Positions 1 through 9,632 of a stretch of DNA of 64,000 bases are shown here, piece by piece. The notes under the pieces were generated by a model. The model was not told where the DNA came from and ran no database searches. It saw only the letters and a program-made list of their open reading frames with translations. The DNA is taken from NCBI GenBank assembly GCA_958296295.1, contig OY282460.1, forward strand, positions 682,001 through 746,000, read 5' to 3'. The position numbers and the translations under genes were made by a program. Source of the stretch: an uncultured Pseudomonadales bacterium. GTDB taxonomy: Bacteria; Pseudomonadota; Gammaproteobacteria; Pseudomonadales; Azotimanducaceae. The first letter of the stretch is position 1; each line of letters begins with the position of its first letter.

Positions 1-1
1 G

Positions 2-2272
2 CTCGCGGCGGCGGCGCACGGCGAACAGGCGGCCGCCCCGGACGCGATCGACGAAGTGCGCGTTCCCATCCGCGCCAAGCTGCTCGGCGTGGGCGAATCC
101 CACGCCAACAACACCGTTGGCGCCGAGACGCTGCAAGCCGAGAATCCGAGCGTGGACATTCTCGGCGCCATCAGCCGCCTGCCGGGTGCACACGTTTCGC
201 AAGGCGACGCCATCGGCGGCAACGACTGGTCGACGCGCGTCTACATTCGCGGCATGGCCAACAGCACCGACACGGCGCAGATCGGCTACATGGTGGACAC
301 CCTGCCGAACGGTGATTCGGTGTACGGCGGCGGCCAGAAGCCCAGCGCCTATGTGGACAACGAGAATGTCGCCGGATTGCACGTCAGTCAGAACGCCGCG
401 GACATCGCCAGCGCGTCCAACACCGCCTTGGGCGGCACCGTGCGTTACGAGACCAAGGATCCAAGGGCCGAAACCGGCCTGCGGGCAAGTTGCACCGGCG
501 GCGGGCACGATCTTCGGCGCCTGTTCCTGCGCGCGGACAGCGGGCCTTTGCCGGGTGGCCTCGCCTCCTATCTCAGCTACTCCGATTCCCGGTTGCGATC
601 CTGGATCGGCGCCGGTTCCGGGCGGTTTGAGCGGCAGCACGTCGATCTCAAGGTCGTCAAGGCGACCGCCCGCACCATCGCCAAGCTCAGCGCGTCTTGG
701 GGCTACCGCAACGAGAACGACTACAACTCCATCACGCTGGCGGACTTCCACGCCAATCCGCGCAGCGACCGGCTGCTGGACGTCTTCCAAATCGACACCG
801 CGGCCGGTTGGCGACCGGCTTGGGGCGGCACGCGCTGGAACAAGGCGGCGTGGCTGGACGTTCGCCATCGCAGCCGGCGACACCCCGGGTTCTCCTTTCG
901 GGTCGCGCCGTATGTTCACCGCCAACAGGGCTGGGGTTGGTGGGTGGCGCCGTATCGCGTGGCCACGCGGGACGGTTCGGTCGAAGGCCCGCACGGTGCG
1001 GCGGAGTATTACCGCGGCACCCTGCGGCGCGCAGGCGACGGCGCCTTGGTTGCGGCCGGGGGAACCGGCGTCTCGCATCTGCCGTGCCTGTTGGGCCGCT
1101 ACCCGGACAACGCGGTGGACTACGCCTTGGCCGACGGCTTCGATTGCGCCACCGCCGAGCGCATAGCCTCCCGCCGCCGGTCCGGATACTGGAGTTCGCG
1201 GTTCGGCCTGACGGCGCAAACGGATGTTGCCATCGGCCGTCACACGCTCACTGTTGGCGGCTGGGTGGAGCGGCACGACCGCGACAACAATCGCCAGTGG
1301 TTCGACTTGGATCCGCGCCATCCGGGTACGCTGGATCCGGCCCCGGCGGATTTGCACTGGACCCACTTCGACCGGCGCTTCGAGAACGCCACGCGGCGTT
1401 ATTACATCCAAGATCGCGTCGGCCTCGGCCCGCTGGAGGTGACCGCCGGGCTGGTCCACCACGCGGTGGAAACGGACTACGCGTCGCGTCTTGACGCGGT
1501 GGACCGCCGCCAATCGCGCGCCGAGTGGCTTCCCAAGCTGGGCGTCGTCTACGCATGGCGGCCCGGCACCGAGCTGTTCGCCAGCTATTCCCGCAACGTG
1601 CTGATGCTGCCGGACGGGTTGCTGAGCGCCGGCACGACCGGTCACCTGCGCCCGGAGCGCTCGGACAACTTCGACGCCGGCGCGCGTTGGAACGGCGCTC
1701 GCGCGGGGCTCGCGGCGCACTTCTTCGCGCAACGGTTCGACGGTCGTTTGGCGGCGGTGGAGAGCGACATGTATTTGCAAGGCGCCATCGGCGTGCTGAA
1801 CGTCGGCGGCGTCGAAAGCCGCGGCGTGGAAGTGGTGGCGACCGTGGATTTCGGCCCTGCGCTGACCGCCTACGGCGCGTATTCCCACTTGGACGCGCGC
1901 TACACGGACGCGGTGCCGGGCGAGGGCGTCGTCGCCGGCAATCGGGTGGTCAACGCGGCCAAGAGCCAGTGGTTCGGCGAGCTGGTGCTGCGTCCCGCGC
2001 CTTCATTGCGGTTGGCCGTCAACGCCAAGTTCGTTGGCGAGCGTCCCGCGGATCTGGCCAACGCCGAAACCGTGCCCGCGCACACGCTGTTCGGCGCAAG
2101 CGCAGAGCTCACGCTTCCTTCGCCAAGGGGAGTCGACCAGGCGGTCCTGCAATTCAACGCCACGAACATCACCAACGAGCGCTATCTGTCCGCGCCCGAC
2201 GCCGATCAAGGCGGCGCCTTCTTCCTCGGCCCGGCGCGGATGCTCAGCCTGACCGCTCGGGCGCGGCTCTAG
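2..2272 (+). CDS. TonB-dependent outer-membrane receptor (5' end outside window)
   Basis: Outer-membrane receptor for TonB-driven uptake of a siderophore or other large ligand; the ligand cannot be read from the sequence. The frame is open to the window edge, so the start is missing; the first visible residues are Ala-rich (LAAAAHGEQAAAPD), like the end of a signal peptide. A plug domain follows, with NPSVDILGAISRLPG and VYIRGM and a Gly-rich LGGTVRYETKDP stretch, then about 500 residues of alternating beta-barrel sequence. The C-terminal portion shows the usual receptor features (ELFASYSRN, NATNITNERYL) and ends in LSLTARARL, where Phe would be more usual as the last residue. It converges on der with a gap of only 27 bp. 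Family assignment is firm. Confidence 0.9.
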   Translation, partial: LAAAAHGEQAAAPDAIDEVRVPIRAKLLGVGESHANNTVGAETLQAENPSVDILGAISRLPGAHVSQGDAIGGNDWSTRVYIRGMANSTDTAQIGYMVDTLPNGDSVYGGGQKPSAYVDNENVAGLHVSQNAADIASASNTALGGTVRYETKDPRAETGLRASCTGGGHDLRRLFLRADSGPLPGGLASYLSYSDSRLRSWIGAGSGRFERQHVDLKVVKATARTIAKLSASWGYRNENDYNSITLADFHANPRSDRLLDVFQIDTAAGWRPAWGGTRWNKAAWLDVRHRSRRHPGFSFRVAPYVHRQQGWGWWVAPYRVATRDGSVEGPHGAAEYYRGTLRRAGDGALVAAGGTGVSHLPCLLGRYPDNAVDYALADGFDCATAERIASRRRSGYWSSRFGLTAQTDVAIGRHTLTVGGWVERHDRDNNRQWFDLDPRHPGTLDPAPADLHWTHFDRRFENATRRYYIQDRVGLGPLEVTAGLVHHAVETDYASRLDAVDRRQSRAEWLPKLGVVYAWRPGTELFASYSRNVLMLPDGLLSAGTTGHLRPERSDNFDAGARWNGARAGLAAHFFAQRFDGRLAAVESDMYLQGAIGVLNVGGVESRGVEVVATVDFGPALTAYGAYSHLDARYTDAVPGEGVVAGNRVVNAAKSQWFGELVLRPAPSLRLAVNAKFVGERPADLANAETVPAHTLFGASAELTLPSPRGVDQAVLQFNATNITNERYLSAPDADQGGAFFLGPARMLSLTARARL

Positions 2273-2299
2273 CTAGCGGCCATTGCTGCCGAGTTGTCT

Positions 2300-3700
2300 T
2301 CAACGCCCCCGTCGATGGTGGATCAGGCGTTCGCGCCGTTTGCGCTGGCGGCGGCTTAGTTCGTTGCGCTTGCCGGCGTAGGGGTTCTCGCCAGTGCGCG
2401 TCTCCACCCGCACCGGCACGCCGACCAGCTTGAACTCGTCGCGGAAACGACCGGCCAGGTAGCGCAGGTAGGCGGCCGGCAACGCCTCGGTCTGGTTGCC
2501 GTGGACGACGATGGTGGGCGGGTGTCCGCCGGCCTTGTGCGCGTAGCGCAGCTTCACTTGGCGCGAGCGCACGATCGGTGGCGGATGGGCCCGCACCGCG
2601 GCGGCCAAGGCGCGGTTGATGTCCGCGGTCGCCACCGTGAAGGCCCCGGCGCGATGTATTTCGTCAACCGCTTTGAGCAACGCGGCGACGCCGGTGCCGC
2701 GGCCGGCGGAAATGTAATGCACCGGGATCCAAGGCGCGAAGCGCAGACGGCGCTGGATCGACGTCTCGGCCCCTGCGCGGGTCTCGCGGTCCAGGTTGTC
2801 GCATTTGTTGACCGCCAGCGCGATGCCGGCGCCGGCGCGCGCCGCGTATTGAAGGATGTGCAGATCCTGCTCCACAACGCCTTCGCCGCCATCCACCACC
2901 AGCACCGCCACCTCGGCCCGGCGCAAGGCGTCCAAGGTCTTCACCACGGAGAACTTTTCCACCACGCCGGACGTCTTGCCTTTGCGCCGCACGCCGGCGG
3001 TGTCGATCAGGACACGGTGCCCGAACGGGATGTCCACGGCGTCGCGGGTGGTGCCCGGCTGATCCAGCACGACCTGCCGCTCGGCGCCCAGCCAGCGGTT
3101 CACCAGCGTCGATTTGCCCACGTTGGGGCGCCCCACCACCGCTATCTTGGGCCGGTCGTCGTGTTCGGGCGGTTCGGGCGGGCGATCGGGCAGGCGCGCG
3201 GCGAGCGTTTCGGCGAAACGCGACATGCCTCGCCCGTGCGCGGCGGAAATGGGCAGGGGCTCGCCGAAACCCAGCGTCGCGAACTCGTGCGCGGCTTGCG
3301 GGTCGCCGCCGTCCACCTTGTTCGCGGCCACGAGCGTCGCGCTGCCATGCCGACGCAGTCGGCGGGCCATGTCGCGGTCGGCCTCCGTTAGACCGGCGCG
3401 GGCGTCCGTCACCAGCACCACGGCGTCCGCTTCGGCCAGCGCGACGTCCACTTGGCTGGCCACCGCCGCGCCAACCGAATCACCCGGATCGTCAACGGCT
3501 TCCAGACCGCCGGTGTCGATGAGGACGAGTTGGCGGCCGGCGAGAGTGGCGATGCCGTACTGCCGATCCCGCGTCAGCCCCGGATGATCGGCCACCAGCG
3601 CGCGACGGTCGCCGCACAGCCGGTTGAACAAGGTGGACTTGCCGACGTTCGTGCGGCCGACGAGGGCCACCACCGGCGTTCGCCGTTCAAGCTCGCCCAC
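2300..3700 (-). CDS. der: GTPase Der (EngA), 50S ribosome assembly
   Basis: Double-GTPase ribosome biogenesis factor acting on the 50S subunit in the cytoplasm. It is 466 aa, normal for the family. The first G domain has GRTNVGKSTLFNRL (P-loop near residue 15; Thr replaces the usual Pro), DTGGLEA and NKVDGGD. The second has GRPNVGKSTLVNRWL near residue 190, DTAGVRRKGKT and NKCDNLD. A C-terminal KH-like domain follows and the tail is basic (SRRQRKRRERL). It is the last gene of the minus-strand run and lies 27 bp after bamB, as in E. coli, which supports co-transcription. Confidence 0.97.
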   Translation of the reverse strand: MGELERRTPVVALVGRTNVGKSTLFNRLCGDRRALVADHPGLTRDRQYGIATLAGRQLVLIDTGGLEAVDDPGDSVGAAVASQVDVALAEADAVVLVTDARAGLTEADRDMARRLRRHGSATLVAANKVDGGDPQAAHEFATLGFGEPLPISAAHGRGMSRFAETLAARLPDRPPEPPEHDDRPKIAVVGRPNVGKSTLVNRWLGAERQVVLDQPGTTRDAVDIPFGHRVLIDTAGVRRKGKTSGVVEKFSVVKTLDALRRAEVAVLVVDGGEGVVEQDLHILQYAARAGAGIALAVNKCDNLDRETRAGAETSIQRRLRFAPWIPVHYISAGRGTGVAALLKAVDEIHRAGAFTVATADINRALAAAVRAHPPPIVRSRQVKLRYAHKAGGHPPTIVVHGNQTEALPAAYLRYLAGRFRDEFKLVGVPVRVETRTGENPYAGKRNELSRRQRKRRERLIHHRRGR

Positions 3701-3727
3701 CGGGCGTCTCCGTGCGGGGACAGGCGT

Positions 3728-5017
3728 TCAGCCCCGGCGTTTGATCTCCAGCGCGGCCAGCTTGCCGTCGTTGCTGAGGGCGTACAACACGCCTTCCGCT
3801 TCCACGAACGGCGCGCGCAGGCCTTTGCCGAGACGGCCGCGGGCCACGAAACGGCCGTCGCTTTGCGCAAGAACATGGATGTAACCTTCGGCGTCGCCCA
3901 CCACGACGTAGTTGCCGAAGGCGACCGGGCTGGTGAGGCCGCGGTTTCGCAACGCTTCTTGGCGCCAAACAACAGCCGCGCTGCTCTGTCCCACCGCCAA
4001 GACGAAGTCCGTTTCGTCCACCAGGTATATGTGGCCGTAACCTTCGGCCAGATCCAAATGCGTCGACGCCGCCAGCTCCCACACCGCCACGCCGTTGTTG
4101 GGCTGGAGCGCCTTCAAGCGGCCTTGATAGCTGGCCGCGTACAAGAGACCCGAGGCCAGTACCGGGGTGCCGTCCACATCCACGATGCGGTCCAGCTCCG
4201 TGCGCCCTTGGGGAAGCATCACGCGATGGTTCCAGACCGGCGCGCCACTCGCCACGTCCAGGGCGATGACGTTGCCGTCGCCGAAACCGGCGAACACGAA
4301 ACCGCCCCCCAGCAAGGGCGTGGCCGTGCCGCGCAGCGTCAAGAGCGGCACTTGGCTGTCGAAGGCCCAGCGCTGGGTTCCGTCCGCGGCTTCCAGAGCG
4401 ATCAACCTGTCGTCCGCCGTTTGCGCGAGCACCACGCCGGCGTCCGCGACGGGCGACGACAGCACTTCGCTCGACACCTGCGCTCGCCACAACTCCTCGC
4501 CGTTGCCGACATCCAGCGCCACGATTTCGCCGCGGGTGGTGCCGAGCAACACGCGGCCTTCGCCGGCGCCGACACCGCCGCTCACGAACGATGGATCGCG
4601 CCGATCCCAGAAGCGAAAGCCGGGGCCGTCGGCCTCGCCGATGCGCGCCGTCCAGATGCGCTTGCCGCGAAACCGGTCCACCGCCACGACTTGGCCGTAG
4701 CCGTCGGCCGCGAACACCCGATCGGCGACGACCACAGGGGCCAAACGCAGATATTTGCGCCCCAGGCCCTTGCCGACGTTCACTTGCCACAGCCTATCGA
4801 CGACAGCCTCGGCGGCGAAGTCCACCAACTCGGCGGGTTCGTTCTCTTTCTTCTTTTTCTTCTTCTCGGACGGTTCCGGCTCGTCCACGAATGGCAGAAA
4901 GGAGAAGAACGCGCAGCCGCCGACAACGGGCAAGGCGGCGAGCAGAAGGACGGCGAGCAGGCGCGCCCAGCGGGGGCCGCTGGCGGCGCGACGGCGTTCT
5001 TGGCGGGGCGTCATCAT
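3728..5017 (-). CDS. bamB: Outer membrane assembly lipoprotein BamB
   Basis: PQQ-like beta-propeller lipoprotein of the BAM complex that folds outer-membrane proteins. It is 429 aa from the ATG chosen. The N-terminus is basic, then hydrophobic, then a lipobox ending VVGGC near residue 33, where lipidation is expected. Repeated propeller blades follow (for example GQVVAVDRFRGKRIWTARIG and GEIVALDVGNGEELWRAQV). An odd Lys run (SEKKKKKKENEP) separates the lipid anchor from the propeller. The ATG overlaps the yfgM stop by 4 nt, suggesting coupled translation. Longer upstream readings in this frame run through yfgM and hisS in the wrong frame and were discarded. Confidence 0.93.
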   Translation of the reverse strand: MMTPRQERRRAASGPRWARLLAVLLLAALPVVGGCAFFSFLPFVDEPEPSEKKKKKKENEPAELVDFAAEAVVDRLWQVNVGKGLGRKYLRLAPVVVADRVFAADGYGQVVAVDRFRGKRIWTARIGEADGPGFRFWDRRDPSFVSGGVGAGEGRVLLGTTRGEIVALDVGNGEELWRAQVSSEVLSSPVADAGVVLAQTADDRLIALEAADGTQRWAFDSQVPLLTLRGTATPLLGGGFVFAGFGDGNVIALDVASGAPVWNHRVMLPQGRTELDRIVDVDGTPVLASGLLYAASYQGRLKALQPNNGVAVWELAASTHLDLAEGYGHIYLVDETDFVLAVGQSSAAVVWRQEALRNRGLTSPVAFGNYVVVGDAEGYIHVLAQSDGRFVARGRLGKGLRAPFVEAEGVLYALSNDGKLAALEIKRRG

Positions 5018-5652
5018 TCTTGATCGACCATGCTGGAGAGTTTCAGTTCCAAGAGCTCGATGTTCGGCGGGTTGGCGGTTTCCTGCCCCGCCGCTTCCAC
5101 GCCGGCGACGTAGGCGGCTCGGGCGGCGGCCGGATCGTCGTTGGCGATATGAATGTCGCCGGAAAGTTCCGCGACATCCACCCGGAAGCCGGCGCTGCGT
5201 ATCTTCGCCAGTTGCGCGAGCGCTTGATCGAGACGGCCAAGTTGGTACAGCACCTTGGCGGCGCGGTACCGGGCCGTGTCCGCGATCACCTGCGAATCCG
5301 TCAATTCGGCGGCGCGCTCCAAATACGCCAACGCCTCCTCCCAGTCCTCTTCCTCGACCTGGTCCGCGGCGCGATGCAGCAGCGCGAACACGTGGTAGCC
5401 GCTGCCGGTGTATTCGCTGTCCAAGGTGGCGAGCAGATCCGTGGTCGGCTCGCCGGTTTCGCGCGCCTCCAAGTAGGCCATGTAGGCGGCGGAGGCGTCG
5501 TTGTCCCGATTGGTGGTGTACGTCTGGTAGTAGCGCCAGCCGACCACCGCCGCGACGGCCAGCGCGACGCCGACGACGAGAGCGGTGCCGTTCTGGTCCC
5601 ACCAGCGTTTCAGCCGGTCGGCTTGTTCCTCGTCCGTCAGGTAGTCCGCCAT
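5014..5652 (-). CDS. yfgM: YfgM-like tetratricopeptide membrane protein
   Basis: Single-span inner-membrane protein with a periplasmic TPR domain. In E. coli, YfgM associates with SecYEG and periplasmic chaperones. It is 212 aa. The N-terminus MADYLTDEEQADRLKRWW is characteristic, followed by one transmembrane segment (TALVVGVALAVAAVVGWRYY, about residues 24-43). TPR-like helices follow, with motifs such as ALAYLERAAEL and ALAQLAKIRSAGF. It sits between hisS and bamB in the conserved order and overlaps bamB by 4 nt. The ATG at 5652 was chosen because it gives the family's usual N-terminus. Confidence 0.92.
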   Translation of the reverse strand: MADYLTDEEQADRLKRWWDQNGTALVVGVALAVAAVVGWRYYQTYTTNRDNDASAAYMAYLEARETGEPTTDLLATLDSEYTGSGYHVFALLHRAADQVEEEDWEEALAYLERAAELTDSQVIADTARYRAAKVLYQLGRLDQALAQLAKIRSAGFRVDVAELSGDIHIANDDPAAARAAYVAGVEAAGQETANPPNIELLELKLSSMVDQE

Positions 5653-5687
5653 CGTGTTCCTCTTGGCTGTTGTCTCGGGCGACGCCG

Positions 5688-6974
5688 TCAGGCGGCGTTC
5701 GCAGCGGCGTTCGCGTTCGCCGCGAGCTGCTCCACGAGCGCGTCCATGCCCAGCAGAATCTGGCCGGCCTCGGCGTCGCGCAACGGCTTGAGCAAGGCGC
5801 CTTCGCGCCGCGCCTCCTCGTCCCCCACAACCACCGCCCAGCGCGCTCCGCTCTTGTCGGCGGCTCGCAGCTGGCTCTTCAGACCGCCTTCCCCGGCGTG
5901 ACACAGCACCCGCAAGCGGGTGGCGTCGCGGAGCGTCTCCGCCACCTGCGCGGCCCGCGGCCCGTGCGCGGCGCCGGCGAAAGCCACATAGACATCGACA
6001 TGGGCGGGTTGCCCGGGCGCGCGGGCTTCTTCGAGCAGCACCAAACGGTCCAACCCCAGGCCGAAACCGGCGCCGGGCGTGGCGCGACCGCCCAGCCGCT
6101 CCACCAGACCGTCGTACCGGCCGCCGGAGCAGACGGCGTTCTGGGCGCCGAGCGCCGTGGTTGTCCACTCGAAGACCGTGTGGGTGTAGTAGTCGAGGCC
6201 GCGCACCAGACGCGGGCTCAGGCGGTAGGGGATTCCGGCGTGGTCGAGGCGCGCCCGCAAGCCGTCGAAGTGGGCGCGGGAATCTTCGCTCAGGTGGTCG
6301 TGGATGTTCGGCGCATCCGCCACCAGCTCGCGCGTGGACGCCACCTTGCTGTCCAGGATGCGCAGCGGATTGGTGGCGAGCCGAAGCCTGCTCGCCTCGT
6401 CCAGCGCATCGGCGCGGGGCGTCAGATAGTCCGTCAGGGCTTGTCGATAGCGCGCCCGGTCGGCGCCGGCGCCCAGCGTGTTGAGCTCCAAGGTGAGATC
6501 CTCGGCCACGCCCAGCTCGCCGAAGGCGCGCGCGAGCATCGTCAAGATCTCCGCGTCGATGTCAGGGCCGGCCATGCCGAACGCCTCCGCGCCGATCTGC
6601 GTGTGCTCGCGGTTGCGGCCCTTCTGCGGACGTTCGTAGCGGAACATCGAGCCGTGGTACCAGAGGCGCCGCGCCGAACCACGCAACAGCCCGGTTTCGA
6701 TGCCGGCGCGAACGCAGCCGGCCGTGCCCTCCGGGCGCAGCGACAGGGATTTGCCCTTGCGATCCGGGAAGGTGTACATCTCCTTCTCCACCATGTCGGT
6801 GGCTTCGCCGACGCCGCGAGCGAACAGCTCCGTGGCCTCCACGAGCGGCAGGCGGATTTCCCGATAGCCGTAGCGTTGCAGCACGTCGACGATGACCGTT
6901 TCGACCTTCCGCCAACGGCCGGCGTCCGGCGGCAGGATGTCGCGCATGCCGCGCACGCGTTGGTAGCGGGCCAT
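5688..6974 (-). CDS. hisS: Histidyl-tRNA synthetase
   Basis: Class II aminoacyl-tRNA synthetase charging tRNA-His. It is 428 aa. The start MARYQRVRGMRDILPPD matches the family N-terminus exactly. Class II motif 2 region contains WYHGSMFRYERPQKGRNREH, and the histidine-A region includes LVRGLDYYTHTVFEW. The Gly-rich motif 3 is seen as GGRATPGAGFGLGLDRL. A C-terminal anticodon-binding domain follows. It begins 3 nt after the rodZ stop, so the two are probably on one transcript; in E. coli ispG lies between them. Confidence 0.97.
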   Translation of the reverse strand: MARYQRVRGMRDILPPDAGRWRKVETVIVDVLQRYGYREIRLPLVEATELFARGVGEATDMVEKEMYTFPDRKGKSLSLRPEGTAGCVRAGIETGLLRGSARRLWYHGSMFRYERPQKGRNREHTQIGAEAFGMAGPDIDAEILTMLARAFGELGVAEDLTLELNTLGAGADRARYRQALTDYLTPRADALDEASRLRLATNPLRILDSKVASTRELVADAPNIHDHLSEDSRAHFDGLRARLDHAGIPYRLSPRLVRGLDYYTHTVFEWTTTALGAQNAVCSGGRYDGLVERLGGRATPGAGFGLGLDRLVLLEEARAPGQPAHVDVYVAFAGAAHGPRAAQVAETLRDATRLRVLCHAGEGGLKSQLRAADKSGARWAVVVGDEEARREGALLKPLRDAEAGQILLGMDALVEQLAANANAAANAA

Positions 6975-6976
6975 CG

Positions 6977-7939
6977 CTAGTGCAACTCCAGCCGTGCCAC
7001 ACCGTCTTGGGTGTGCGGGCCGAGAGCCACGACCTCCCCTTTGTGGCGCAACTCCACGCCAGCCGCGTAACCGATCGAGATGGTGAAGGGCCCGGTCCCG
7101 GAGATGTCCAGCGTCTGGCCCGCCTCGCCGACGGCGCCGTGGAGGGATTGGCCATCGCCGTCGCGCACTTCCACCCAGGAGTTTTCCCGGAACGAGAACT
7201 CCAAGTCGGCCAAAACGGGGTCTTGCTCCTCGGCCGGCTCGGCGGCCGCGTCCGGGGCGGAATCGGCGGCGGCCGGCGGCGAGCTTTCTAGGGTCTCCTC
7301 CTCCTGGGCTGCCGGAGCAGGGTTGGGCGCGGGCGCCGGCGGGCGCAGCTCGTTGCGCCACGCCGGCTCGGGTTCGGCCACCGGGTCCGCCGAGAAGGCC
7401 CAATCGAAAGAGTTGGCGATCGCCCACAATGTGGCCGCCAACGCGATGACGATGACCAGCACGATGCCGCTGAACAGCAAGCCGGCCCGCCGGTGCGGCA
7501 GATCCGCGAGGTTCTTCCTGTCAACGGCCCCCAGGAGCGGATTGGGGGCGGGAACCGGGTCATCGGCGACCGGCGCGAAATCCGCCACCAGCTCGTCCGC
7601 ATCGAGGCCGACCAGGCCGGCGTAGGCGCGAATGTAGCCGCGCACATAGACCGCCGCGGGAAGTTTGTCCTCGCGGCCCTGTTCGATGGCCCGCACGACG
7701 GGTTCCTCCAGATGCAGGGTGGCGGCGATGTCGGCCGGCAGCATGCCCATGCGCTCCCGCGCCGCCCGCAGCTTCGCGCCGCAGCCGCCTGCCGCGGACT
7801 GTGGCGGTGCGCTCGCCGATGCGTCTTGCGGCGCGCGCAGGGCGACGGCCGGCGAAAAGTCGCCGCCGGCCTCGATCGGGGGCGCCGCGTCGGCGTCGGG
7901 GGTCTCGTGCGGCGGCGCTATCGGGTCTTCGTCCTTCAT
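6977..7939 (-). CDS. rodZ: RodZ-like cytoskeletal HTH membrane protein
   Basis: Bitopic membrane protein that links MreB to the elongation machinery in E. coli. It is 320 aa. Residues about 55-120 form a Cro-like helix-turn-helix (GCGAKLRAARERMGMLPADI, LHLEEPVVRAIEQGREDKLP) with YVRGYIRAYAGLVGLD, diagnostic of RodZ. One transmembrane helix follows (GIVLVIVIALAATLWAI), then a Pro/Ala/Glu-rich periplasmic linker and a C-terminal DUF4115 domain (FSFRENSWVEVRDGDGQSL). The start overlaps the rlmN stop by 4 nt. No mreB gene is present in the window. Confidence 0.93.
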   Translation of the reverse strand: MKDEDPIAPPHETPDADAAPPIEAGGDFSPAVALRAPQDASASAPPQSAAGGCGAKLRAARERMGMLPADIAATLHLEEPVVRAIEQGREDKLPAAVYVRGYIRAYAGLVGLDADELVADFAPVADDPVPAPNPLLGAVDRKNLADLPHRRAGLLFSGIVLVIVIALAATLWAIANSFDWAFSADPVAEPEPAWRNELRPPAPAPNPAPAAQEEETLESSPPAAADSAPDAAAEPAEEQDPVLADLEFSFRENSWVEVRDGDGQSLHGAVGEAGQTLDISGTGPFTISIGYAAGVELRHKGEVVALGPHTQDGVARLELH

Positions 7940-9114
7940 GCCGCGGCCTCGGCGGCCAAAAGCTCGATGCGGGCGGCGTGTCGCGCTCGCCGGCGGGTGC
8001 GATCGGCGAAGTTCCCCGTGAGTTGCCCGCAGGCGGCGTCAATGGCGTCTCCGCGCGTGGCGCGGCGCATCGCCCTGCAGCCCGCGCCGCGCAAGACCGT
8101 TTGGAATCGCGCCACCGCGGCCTCCGACGGGCGCTTGTGGGCGGCCGGGTCCGTTGGAAACGGGTTGAAGGGGATGAGGTTGATTTTGCAGCGCCAATCC
8201 GCCAGCAGGCGCGCCAGCGCTTGGGCGTCCGCCACGCTGTCGTTGACGCCGGCGATGAGCGTGTACTCGAAGGTCACCGAGCGGCGCGTTCCCAAGGTGC
8301 CGAGATAGTGTCGACACGCGGCCAGCAGATCGGCGATGGGGTACTTCCGGTTGATGGGCACCAGCATGTTGCGCTTGGCGTCGTCCGCCGCGTGCAGCGA
8401 CACCGCCAAAGAGATGTCGCTGCGGGCCGCCATGTCGTAGATGCGGGGAACCACGCCGGCGGTGCTCACCGTGACGCGGCGTTTGGAGATGCCGAACGCC
8501 AAGTCGTCCATGAACACGTCGGCGGCGTCCATCACCGCGTCGAAGTTGAGCAGCGGCTCGCCCATGCCCATGAACACGATGTTGGTGATGGCGCCTCCGC
8601 GCGCCGCCACGGCGCGTTGCGCGAGCAGGGCCTGGCCGACGACTTCCGCGCGATCGAGATTGCCGCCCCAGCCCTCTTTGCCGGTGGCGCAGAAGCTGCA
8701 ATCCAAAGCGCAGCCGACTTGGGAGGAAATGCACAGCGTAAGCCGCTTGCCGGTCAGGCGGGAGGCGTCGTCGGGCGCTTCCTCCGGGGCCGCCCCAGGG
8801 CTGCCGCGCTCGGCCGGCGCGTCTGGAATCAACACCGTTTCCACCGCTTGCCCGCCTTGCACCGAGGCGAGCCATTTCACCACGCCGTCGCCGGCGCGCC
8901 GCTCCGACACGAACCCGGGCAGGCGGATTTCCGCCACCGCGTCCAGCCGGGCGCGCAGCGGTTTGGCGATGTTCGTCATGGCGTTGAAGTCGTCCACGCC
9001 GGCGCGATACACCCAGTTCATCAATTGGCTGGCGCGATAGGGCCTCTCGCCAAGCGTCTCGAAGAACGCGGCGAGCTTGGCGCGCGGCATGCCGAGCAGG
9101 TTGACTTTTGCCAT
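7936..9114 (-). CDS. rlmN: Dual-specificity RNA methyltransferase RlmN
   Basis: Radical SAM enzyme making m2A at 23S rRNA A2503 and tRNA A37. It is 392 aa. The iron-sulfur motif CX3CX2C appears as CALDCSFC near residue 140, preceded by TLCISSQVG. The family-specific GMGEPLLNFD follows, and the C-terminal catalytic Cys is in VLRGAGCRAMRRATRGD. The start MAKVNLLGMPRAKLAAFFE is typical. It overlaps rodZ by 4 nt and lies 31 bp after ndk. Confidence 0.97.
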   Translation of the reverse strand: MAKVNLLGMPRAKLAAFFETLGERPYRASQLMNWVYRAGVDDFNAMTNIAKPLRARLDAVAEIRLPGFVSERRAGDGVVKWLASVQGGQAVETVLIPDAPAERGSPGAAPEEAPDDASRLTGKRLTLCISSQVGCALDCSFCATGKEGWGGNLDRAEVVGQALLAQRAVAARGGAITNIVFMGMGEPLLNFDAVMDAADVFMDDLAFGISKRRVTVSTAGVVPRIYDMAARSDISLAVSLHAADDAKRNMLVPINRKYPIADLLAACRHYLGTLGTRRSVTFEYTLIAGVNDSVADAQALARLLADWRCKINLIPFNPFPTDPAAHKRPSEAAVARFQTVLRGAGCRAMRRATRGDAIDAACGQLTGNFADRTRRRARHAARIELLAAEAAA

Positions 9115-9145
9115 GAGGCTGACTTTTGGCGGCTGGGTTTGGCGG

Positions 9146-9577
9146 CTAGGTGTCGCGGCGGTGAATTTCGGTTGCGCTGAAGAAGTGGGCGATTTCGCGT
9201 GCCGCGGAAGCGGTGCCGTCCGAGCCGTGCACGGCGTTGGCGTCGATGGATTCGGCGAAGTCCGCCCGAATCGTGCCGGGCGCCGCCTCCTTCGGATTCG
9301 TGGCGCCCATGAGCCGCCGGTTCACCTGGATGGCGTCCTCGCCTTCGAGCACTTGCAACATCACGGGGCCGGAGCACATGTAGTCCACCAGCGCGTCGTA
9401 GAAAGGCTTGCCGCGGTGCTCGGCGTAGAACCCGCCAGCCGCCGCCGGGGTCAGGCGCGTCATTTTGGCGGCGACGACGGCCAGACCCCCTTTCTCGAAG
9501 CGCGAGTAGATTTCGCCAATGAGGTTCCTGGCCACGGCATCGGGTTTGACAATGGACAGCGTCCGTTCGACTGCCAT
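9146..9577 (-). CDS. ndk: Nucleoside diphosphate kinase
   Basis: Transfers the gamma-phosphate between nucleoside di- and triphosphates through a phospho-histidine. It is 143 aa, the usual size. The start [21 protein letters not shown] is canonical. The active-site region normally reads N-x-x-H-G-S-D, and here NAVHGSD places the catalytic His at about residue 117. The C-terminal tail ([12 protein letters not shown]) is slightly unusual. It is the first gene of the ndk-to-der run, with a candidate promoter about 55 nt upstream. Confidence 0.97.
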   Translation of the reverse strand: MAVERTLSIVKPDAVARNLIGEIYSRFEKGGLAVVAAKMTRLTPAAAGGFYAEHRGKPFYDALVDYMCSGPVMLQVLEGEDAIQVNRRLMGATNPKEAAPGTIRADFAESIDANAVHGSDGTASAAREIAHFFSATEIHRRDT

Positions 9578-9632
9578 CGGTGGTCTCCGGTTCCGGGGTG
9601 ATCACGGCCGGGCGGCGCATGAGTTGCCGGCC

